Shown here piece after piece: positions 14,396 to 20,148 of a stretch of DNA of 20,148 nucleotides; within the stretch, counting starts at the first letter, position 1; every line of letters starts with the position of its first letter. Source of the stretch: an uncultured Clostridia bacterium (lineage in GTDB: Bacteria; Bacillota_A; Clostridia; Oscillospirales; Acutalibacteraceae); assembly GCA_944380625.1 (NCBI GenBank), contig CALWIE010000209.1, positions 1 through 20,148 on the forward strand, in the 5' to 3' direction. Below the pieces are notes generated by a model. The model saw nothing but the letters and a program-made list of their open reading frames with translations, was not told where the DNA came from and ran no database searches. The translations under genes were made by a program, and so were the position numbers.

Positions 14396-14860
14396 CTACA
14401 CCTGTACCGGGACGCCGCCCAGCTCCAGGGCCTCCCGGGCCCGCTCGGCGGCCACCCGGGCCACGGTGAGGATGGTGCCCTCGGTGGGCTTCATCACGGC
14501 CTTGTAGGCCTCTTCCACCCCCAGCTCCAGGGCGGCGACAAGGTCCTCGGCGGAGATCTCCTCCCGGCCCTCCAGGGCCTTGGAGATGCCCCTAAACAGC
14601 AGGGACAGGATGACGCCGGAGTTGCCCCGGGCCCCCCGCAGCATGGAGGAGGCGGCCTTTTTGGCTGCCCCGGCGGCGGTGACGCCCTCTTCCAGCTCTT
14701 TCATGGCTTCGGCGGCGGCGCCGATGGTCATGGACATATTGGTACCCGTGTCGCCGTCGGGCACGGGGAAGATGTTCAGGTCGTTGATCTGCTTTTTGAA
14801 CTTGGCAATGTTGTTGGAGCCGGATACGATGGCATTTTTCAGTTGAGCACCTGAAATCAC
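14396..14860 (-). CDS. fakA: Fatty-acid kinase FakA/YloV, N-terminal part ending at a premature TAG
   Basis: These 154 residues are the first three quarters of the DhaL kinase domain. The Mg-ATP site is seen as PVPDGDTGTN with D35 and D37, and the nucleotide loop as RGARGNSGVILS (75-86). The frame ends at TAG (14398..14396) after ...LELGGVPVQV, before the conserved VVDAGG end of the domain, which continues in the same frame after the stop. The joined product would be about 562 residues, near B. subtilis YloV (about 553). GTG at 14860 is chosen because AAGGA lies 10 bases upstream and the product then starts MISGAQLKNAI, like relatives. In-frame GTGs at 14869 and 14878 lack a usable site. It has its own promoter and is separated from ymdB by a terminator. 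No Asp23-like gene precedes it, unlike the B. subtilis arrangement. Confidence 0.85.
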   Translation of the reverse strand: MISGAQLKNAIVSGSNNIAKFKKQINDLNIFPVPDGDTGTNMSMTIGAAAEAMKELEEGVTAAGAAKKAASSMLRGARGNSGVILSLLFRGISKALEGREEISAEDLVAALELGVEEAYKAVMKPTEGTILTVARVAAERAREALELGGVPVQV

Positions 14861-14903
14861 GGTTAACACATCCTTCACACGGTAGATGGTATATCTTCCG
14901 TTT

Positions 14904-14932
14904 AGTTTATCACAGTTTTTTCAAAAATACAA
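14904..14932 (-). promoter_or_regulatory. SigA promoter for fakA
   Basis: On the reverse strand TTGTAT (14932..14927), 17 bases, TAAACT (14909..14904), with TGA as an extended -10. Start near 14897, leader about 37 bases to the GTG at 14860. Confidence 0.65.
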
Positions 14933-14963
14933 TCGTTCCCGGATGATTTCTAAAAATCCCAAA

Positions 14964-14996
14964 TAAAAAAGCCCCGCCCCAAAGGGCAGGGCGGGG
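14964..14996 (-). terminator. Intrinsic terminator of the rny-ymdB unit
   Basis: On the minus strand CCCCGCCC (14996..14989) pairs with GGGCGGGG (14979..14972) around a 9-base loop, followed by C and TTTTTT. It starts 2 bases after the ymdB stop codon. Confidence 0.88.
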
Positions 14997-14998
14997 GG

Positions 14999-15769
14999 TC
15001 AGGTGATGGTCAGGCGCTCCACTCCGGTGCACAGGCCGGTGCGCTCGTCGGCGGAAAAGAGGACGCAGTCCATTTTGCAGGGGCCTTTGGCCAGGTCGAA
15101 CCGGGCGGGCATCTTGGTGCGCAGCTTGCCGATGATGATCTCCGCCTTGACCCCCAACACCGAGTCGATCACCCCGGTCATGCCCGCATCGGTGAGGTAG
15201 CCGGTGCCCCGGGGCAGCAGGCAGGCGTCCGCCGTGGGCACGTGGGTGTGGGTGCCGAACAGGGCTGTCACCCGCCCGTCGGCGTAAAAGCCCAGAGCCC
15301 GCTTCTCCCCGGTGGCCTCGGCGTGGAAGTCCACCACGCACAGCCGGGGCAGGCCCGGGGTTTGCAGCAGGGCGTCCAGGGTTTCAAAGGGGCAGCGCAG
15401 GCTCTCCAGGTACACGGTGCCCATCAGGTTGATGACCGCCACCTGCACCCTGCCCAGGTCCACCACGCACAGGCCCCGGCCCGGGGCCGCGGCGGGGAAG
15501 TTCGCCGGGCGCAAGAGGGTCTCGCAGGTGTCGTAGAGCTCGTAGCTCTCTCTCCGGCGGAAGCTGTGGTTGCCGGTGGTGATCACATCCACCCCGCTTT
15601 GGAACAGGTGCTCCGCCGAGGCGGGGGTGAGGCCGTTGCCGTCGGCGGAGTTCTCCCCGTTGGCAATGACCAGGTCGATTCCCTTGGCCTTTTTTAGGGC
15701 GGGCAGGCGGTCCCGCAGGAACTGGCAGCCGATGCTCCCCACCACGTCCCCGATGCACAGAATGTTCAA
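14999..15769 (-). CDS. ymdB: YmdB family metallophosphoesterase (TIGR00282 type)
   Basis: A 256-residue cytosolic calcineurin-like phosphodiesterase; B. subtilis YmdB (264 residues) cleaves 2',3'-cyclic nucleotides and affects biofilm and motility choices. The two-metal site is complete: D8 in NILCIGDVVG, E39 and N40 in ANGEN, N67 and H68 in TGNH, H149 in DFHAEATGEK, and H174 and H176 in GTHTHVPTAD. The TTG start at 15769 is supported by AAAGGGGG 7 bases upstream and by the MNILCIGD opening typical of the family; the open frame runs upstream but into a hairpin-rich non-coding stretch. The gene follows rny, the order found in many Firmicutes, but with an unusually long 191-base gap. Ends with TGA next to a strong terminator. 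Confidence 0.94.
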   Translation of the reverse strand: MNILCIGDVVGSIGCQFLRDRLPALKKAKGIDLVIANGENSADGNGLTPASAEHLFQSGVDVITTGNHSFRRRESYELYDTCETLLRPANFPAAAPGRGLCVVDLGRVQVAVINLMGTVYLESLRCPFETLDALLQTPGLPRLCVVDFHAEATGEKRALGFYADGRVTALFGTHTHVPTADACLLPRGTGYLTDAGMTGVIDSVLGVKAEIIIGKLRTKMPARFDLAKGPCKMDCVLFSADERTGLCTGVERLTIT

Positions 15770-15794
15770 AGAAAAACCCCCTTTGAAAGAAACC

Positions 15795-15926
15795 AGGGAC
15801 GCACCCCAAAAAGTACGTCCCTGCGTGATTCCCTTGGCAGGCTGCGCCAAATCCTCATTTGGCGCTATGCATCCAGCGGAGAATCCCCATGCTTTTCCGA
15901 GGGAAAAGGCGGCTGTTTCACAGCCG
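15795..15926. repeat. Run of four hairpins between rny and ymdB
   Basis: Four separate inverted repeats occur in 132 bases: AGGGACGCAC/GTACGTCCCT (15795-15804 with 15813-15822, one wobble), GCGCCAAAT/ATTTGGCGC (15844-15852 with 15857-15865), CTTTTCC/GGAAAAG (15892-15898 with 15902-15908) and CGGCTGT/ACAGCCG (15910-15916 with 15920-15926). None has a clear T-run, so they are not ordinary terminators. The stretch is non-coding on both strands as far as can be seen. It could be a dispersed palindromic (REP/MITE-like) element or a structured processing region in the rny-ymdB mRNA. Confidence 0.6.
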
Positions 15927-15960
15927 AGGGATTCCCTGGGGACGGCGAGTGCGCAAGAGC

Positions 15961-17523
<1,563 letters not shown>

Positions 17524-17811
17524 TCAGGCACCTCCTTTTCCTTGTGCTTTTATGGGTTTCAAAGTCCAGGTACATATGGGGCCCCGGAGGGTTTTCCCCC
17601 GGGTAAGCGCTGGGTGGCCGCCTTTCTCTATACAGTTTTTCTTCCGGTTTCATTCTCTCTTAGCGGTTTATTGCGCCGCGCCTTTTTCCCGCAGAGGCGC
17701 GGGGGGATAAAATGGCCGGAATCCGGCGATTTTTATGGAAAATTACTCAATAAAGAATAAGTAAAAATGAAAAACAAGGAAAATCGTATATGAAAAGCGC
17801 CAGTTGCACTT
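17524..17811 (-). other. Long, structured 5' leader of rny
   Basis: Distance from the predicted start (about 17811) to the TTG start of rny. It is AT-rich near its 5' end and GC-rich later. It contains hairpins CCGCGCCT/AGGCGCGG (17676-17683 with 17695-17702) and GCCGG/CCGGC (17715-17719 with 17723-17727), plus a CCCGG/CCGGG pair near 17580-17602. A small open frame starting at 17653 on the minus strand overlaps rny in another frame and shows no recognisable family; it is not called. No known riboswitch was recognised. Confidence 0.5.
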
Positions 17812-17817
17812 GCATTT

Positions 17818-17847
17818 ATTGTAGCGCCTGCCGGGGGCGGTTGTCAA
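17818..17847 (-). promoter_or_regulatory. Strong SigA promoter for rny
   Basis: On the reverse strand a perfect -35 TTGACA (17847..17842), 18 bases, and TACAAT (17823..17818). Back-to-back with the thrS promoter, with 40 bases between the two -35 boxes. Confidence 0.8.
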
Positions 17848-17852
17848 GAAAT

Positions 17853-17870
17853 TTGTAAAGGTTTTCACAA
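17853..17870. promoter_or_regulatory. Rex-like dyad between the rny and thrS promoters
   Basis: TTGTAAAGGTTTTCACAA is an 18-base imperfect palindrome that differs from the Rex pattern TTGTGAA-N4-TTCACAA at one arm position. It is flanked by AT on both sides. It lies 5 bases upstream of the rny -35 and 17 bases upstream of the thrS -35, not over either promoter core. An AT-rich UP element is the alternative. Confidence 0.35.
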
Positions 17871-17887
17871 ATCCTGTTTCGGGCCTC

Positions 17888-17917
17888 TTGACATTTCCCG
17901 GCGGGGGGTGCTATGAT
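17888..17917 (+). promoter_or_regulatory. Strong SigA promoter for the thrS T-box transcript
   Basis: A perfect -35 TTGACA (17888-17893), 18-base spacer, TATGAT (17912-17917) with an extended -10 TGC (17909-17911). Start near 17924. Confidence 0.82.
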
Positions 17918-17923
17918 GGCACA

Positions 17924-18236
17924 AAGAACGTGAAAAATGCGTGGAAGAGGAAGCCTTTTCCCCGGGGGACGGGGAACAGAGAGGGGCCGCCGCCGGCTGA
18001 AAGCGGCCGCGCCTGTCCGGGAAAGGGAAACCGCCTCTGAGCACCGCCCGATCGGGGGATTTCCCCTTTAAGGAGCGGCGGGATGGCCCCGTTACAGGCC
18101 GCAACGAGGAAGCGCCTCTGGCTTTCCCAAGGGGGGCGGGCGCTTTGAATCCGGGTGGAACCGCGGACGCTGGGTAAATTTTTTTCTCGAGACCAGGCGC
18201 CCGCCCCAGAGCTTTGCTGGGGCGGGCGCTTTTTTG
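17924..18236 (+). ncRNA. T-box riboswitch leader of thrS
   Basis: A leader of about 310 bases that senses uncharged tRNA. The conserved T-box core GGGTGGAACCGCGG is at 18153-18166; its TGGAACC part contacts the tRNA acceptor end. Stem I features are visible: a GA-rich start (GGAAGAGGAAGCC near 17942) and the AG-bulge/distal-loop region (CAGAGAGGGG near 17980, then GGCTGAAAG). A threonine specifier ACC is likely at 18043-18045 (GAGCACCG); ACC at 18030-18032 is a second candidate. The downstream gene is threonyl-tRNA synthetase, which fits. A terminator at 18197-18235 and a competing helix (18133-18143 with 18197-18207) provide the on/off switch. Confidence 0.92.
18197..18235 (+). terminator. 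Regulated terminator of the T-box
   Basis: A perfect 13-pair stem (18197-18209 with 18217-18229), 7-base loop and six T's (18230-18235). It should form when threonine tRNA is charged and be disrupted when uncharged tRNA stabilises the antiterminator. Confidence 0.92.
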
Positions 18237-18262
18237 TCCCCCCGGCGGAAAGGAGACTCACT

Positions 18263-20148
18263 ATGGTAAAGATCGATTTAAAGGGCCAGGTCAAGGAGTT
18301 TGAGCAGGGCGTGACCCCCGCCGAGGTGGCCAAGTCCATCGGCATGGGGCTTTACAAGTCCGCCTGCGCCGCCAAGATCGACGGGGAGGTCCGGGACCTG
18401 CGCACCCCCATTGAGGGGGACTGCGCCCTGGAGATCCTCACCTTCGACAGCGAGGAGGGCAAGCACGCCTATTGGCACACCACCTCTCACATCCTGGCCC
18501 AGGCGGTGCTGCGGCTGTACCCCGGCACCAAGTTCTCCATCGGCCCCGCCATCGACAACGGCTTTTACTACGACTTCGACATGGAAAAGCCCCTTTCCAC
18601 CGAGGACCTGCCGGGGATCGAGGCCGAGATGAAGAAAATCATCAAGGAGAACATCCCCCTGGAGCGCTTTGAGCTGCCCGTCCCCGAGGCCCAGGCCCTG
18701 ATGGAGGGCCAGCCCTACAAGGAGGAGCTCATCGCCGAGCACGCCGGCAAGGGGGAGAACATCAGCTTTTACAGGCAGGAGGACTTCACCGACCTGTGCG
18801 CCGGCCCCCACCTGATGAGCACCGGCTGCGTCAAGGCTGTGAAGCTGACGGCCATCACCGGGGCCTACTGGCGGGGCGACGCCAAGAACAAGATGCTCAC
18901 CCGGGTTTACGGCGTCTCCTTCCCCAAGCAGAGTATGCTTGACGAGCATCTGCAAATGCTAGAAGAGGCCAAGAAGCGGGACCACCGGAAGCTGGGCAAG
19001 GAGCTGGGCCTGTTCATGATGGCCGAAGAGGGCCCGGGCTTCCCCTTCTTCCTGCCCAAGGGCATGGTCCTCAAAAACCTTTTGATCGACTACTGGAGAG
19101 AGGTCCACAAGCGCTACGGCTATGTGGAGATCTCCACCCCCATCATCCTCAACCGGGCCCTGTGGGAGCGCTCCGGCCACTGGGACCACTACAAGGACAA
19201 CATGTACACCACCGTCATCGACGGGGAGGACTACGCTGTAAAACCCATGAACTGCCCCGGCGGGATGCTGGTCTACCAGAGCGAGCCCCACTCCTATAGG
19301 GACCTGCCTCTGCGGGTGGGCGAGCTGGGCCTGGTCCACCGGCACGAGCTCTCCGGCGCGCTGCACGGGCTGTTCCGGGTGCGGTGCTTCACCCAGGACG
19401 ACGCCCACCTGTTCATGACCCCCGAGCAGCTCAAGGATGAGATCAAGGGCGAGGTGCGGCTGTTCGACGAGGTCTACTCCGTGTTCGGCCTGTCCTACAC
19501 CATTGAGCTCTCCACCATGCCCGAGGACCACATCGGCACTGTGGAGCAGTGGGAGCACAACCAGGACATCCTGAAAGAGGCCATCACCGAGATGGGCAAG
19601 GAGTATGAGGTCAACGAGGGCGACGGGGCCTTCTACGGCCCGAAGCTGGACTTCCACCTGGCCGACTCCCTGGGGCGCACCTGGCAGTGCGGCACGGTCC
19701 AGCTGGACAGCCAACTGCCCGAGCGGTTCGAGCTGGAGTACGTGGGCGCCGACGGGGCGAAGCACCGGCCTGTGATGCTCCACCGGGTGGTGCTGGGCTC
19801 TATCGAGCGGTTCATCGGCGTCATCACCGAGCACTTTGCCGGCAAGTTCCCCCTGTGGCTGTCCCCGGTGCAGGCGGTGATCCTGCCCATTTCCGAGCGG
19901 CACCACGAGTTTGCCCAGAAGCTCCAGCAGCAGCTGGACGGGGCCGGCCTGCGGGTGGAGTGCGACGTGCGCAACGAGAAGATCGGCTATAAGATCCGGG
20001 AGGCCCAGCTCCAGCAGACCCCCTACATGCTGGTGGTGGGCGACAAGGAGATGGAGAGCGGGGCGGTCTCCGTGCGCCACCGGAAGGACGGGGACCTGGG
20101 CTCCATGGCTGTGGAGGAGTTCATCCAGAAGGTCCAGGCCGAGGTCTC
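18263..20148 (+). CDS. thrS: Threonyl-tRNA synthetase (3' end beyond the window)
   Basis: 628 codons are present and only the last 10-20 residues of a normal 635-645 residue ThrRS are missing. The enzyme charges tRNA-Thr and edits mischarged serine. Domains: TGS (1-62), the editing domain with H72-TTS-H76 and C179-AGP-H183, the class II catalytic core with motif 2 (RVGELGLVHRHELSGALHGL, 351-370) and motif 3 (LHRVVLGSIERFIG, from 506), and an anticodon-binding domain (from about 535). Zinc ligands C331, H382 and H507 are all present. ATG at 18263 follows AAAGGAG with 8 bases between. The frame stays open to the last base. Expression is controlled by the T-box upstream. Motif 2 has RHE where E. 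coli has RNE, a conservative variant. Confidence 0.97.
   Translation, partial: MVKIDLKGQVKEFEQGVTPAEVAKSIGMGLYKSACAAKIDGEVRDLRTPIEGDCALEILTFDSEEGKHAYWHTTSHILAQAVLRLYPGTKFSIGPAIDNGFYYDFDMEKPLSTEDLPGIEAEMKKIIKENIPLERFELPVPEAQALMEGQPYKEELIAEHAGKGENISFYRQEDFTDLCAGPHLMSTGCVKAVKLTAITGAYWRGDAKNKMLTRVYGVSFPKQSMLDEHLQMLEEAKKRDHRKLGKELGLFMMAEEGPGFPFFLPKGMVLKNLLIDYWREVHKRYGYVEISTPIILNRALWERSGHWDHYKDNMYTTVIDGEDYAVKPMNCPGGMLVYQSEPHSYRDLPLRVGELGLVHRHELSGALHGLFRVRCFTQDDAHLFMTPEQLKDEIKGEVRLFDEVYSVFGLSYTIELSTMPEDHIGTVEQWEHNQDILKEAITEMGKEYEVNEGDGAFYGPKLDFHLADSLGRTWQCGTVQLDSQLPERFELEYVGADGAKHRPVMLHRVVLGSIERFIGVITEHFAGKFPLWLSPVQAVILPISERHHEFAQKLQQQLDGAGLRVECDVRNEKIGYKIREAQLQQTPYMLVVGDKEMESGAVSVRHRKDGDLGSMAVEEFIQKVQAEV

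Noticed and set aside
4834..14398. Reassigned stop codons (TAA or TAG as an amino acid throughout)
   Set aside because: TAA ends rny and merR, and TAG ends mutY and the metallo-hydrolase, at expected protein ends and next to neighbours or terminators. General reassignment does not fit.
14961..15000. The CCCCGCCC hairpin as a possible regulatory element of fakA
   Set aside because: It directly follows the ymdB stop codon, has six T's and is upstream of the fakA promoter, so it is simply the rny-ymdB terminator.
15770..15850. An upstream extension of ymdB to 15850
   Set aside because: The extra residues do not resemble the family, and the stretch is part of the hairpin run; TTG at 15769 has a good ribosome site.

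Overview
The window looks like a chromosomal, housekeeping-type segment from a high-GC member of the Clostridia (Firmicutes), most like the Oscillospiraceae. The support is a threonine T-box leader, RNase Y with YmdB, a FakA/YloV fatty-acid kinase, a SpoVB/YtgP-type flippase, a clostridial DacF-like carboxypeptidase, strong AGGAGG-type ribosome binding sites, TTG/GTG starts, and SigA-like promoters that often carry an extended -10. No tRNA, rRNA, CRISPR array, transposase or phage gene was seen. The genus cannot be fixed from sequence reading alone.

Layout from left to right. The 5' end of an oligoendopeptidase F gene (minus) diverges from mutY (plus). mutY converges, with one base between, on a MerR/BmrR-like regulator (minus). 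That regulator diverges from a SpoVB/YtgP/MurJ-superfamily flippase (plus) whose leader holds a terminator-like hairpin. A bidirectional terminator separates the flippase from a minus-strand unit sbcD-sbcC-metallo-hydrolase. sbcC is interrupted by an in-frame TAA. A compact divergent promoter with overlapping -10 boxes separates sbcD from dacF (plus). After another two-way terminator come the minus-strand units flaR-like kinase-recG, then fakA (interrupted by an in-frame TAG), then rny-ymdB. The rny gene has a long leader and diverges from thrS (plus), which is preceded by a full T-box and runs off the right edge.

Themes. DNA repair and recombination (MutY, SbcCD, RecG), cell-envelope building (flippase, DacF), RNA turnover (RNase Y, YmdB) and membrane lipid supply (FakA) are represented, but they form several small transcription units rather than one pathway. 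No new multi-gene system is evident. The most unusual features are the two dispensable-type genes, sbcC and fakA, each broken by a single in-frame stop. In each, an in-frame ATG follows within 6 to 12 bases, with AGGA ten bases before it. Other points are regulatory: an inverted repeat in the flippase promoter, a leader terminator before the flippase, a Rex-like dyad between the rny and thrS promoters, and a run of four hairpins between rny and ymdB.

Gaps. The roughly 400-base stretch between rny and the T-box holds the rny leader, both promoters and the Rex-like dyad, and no convincing gene. The stretch from 8729 to 8912 holds the sbcD/dacF divergent promoter.
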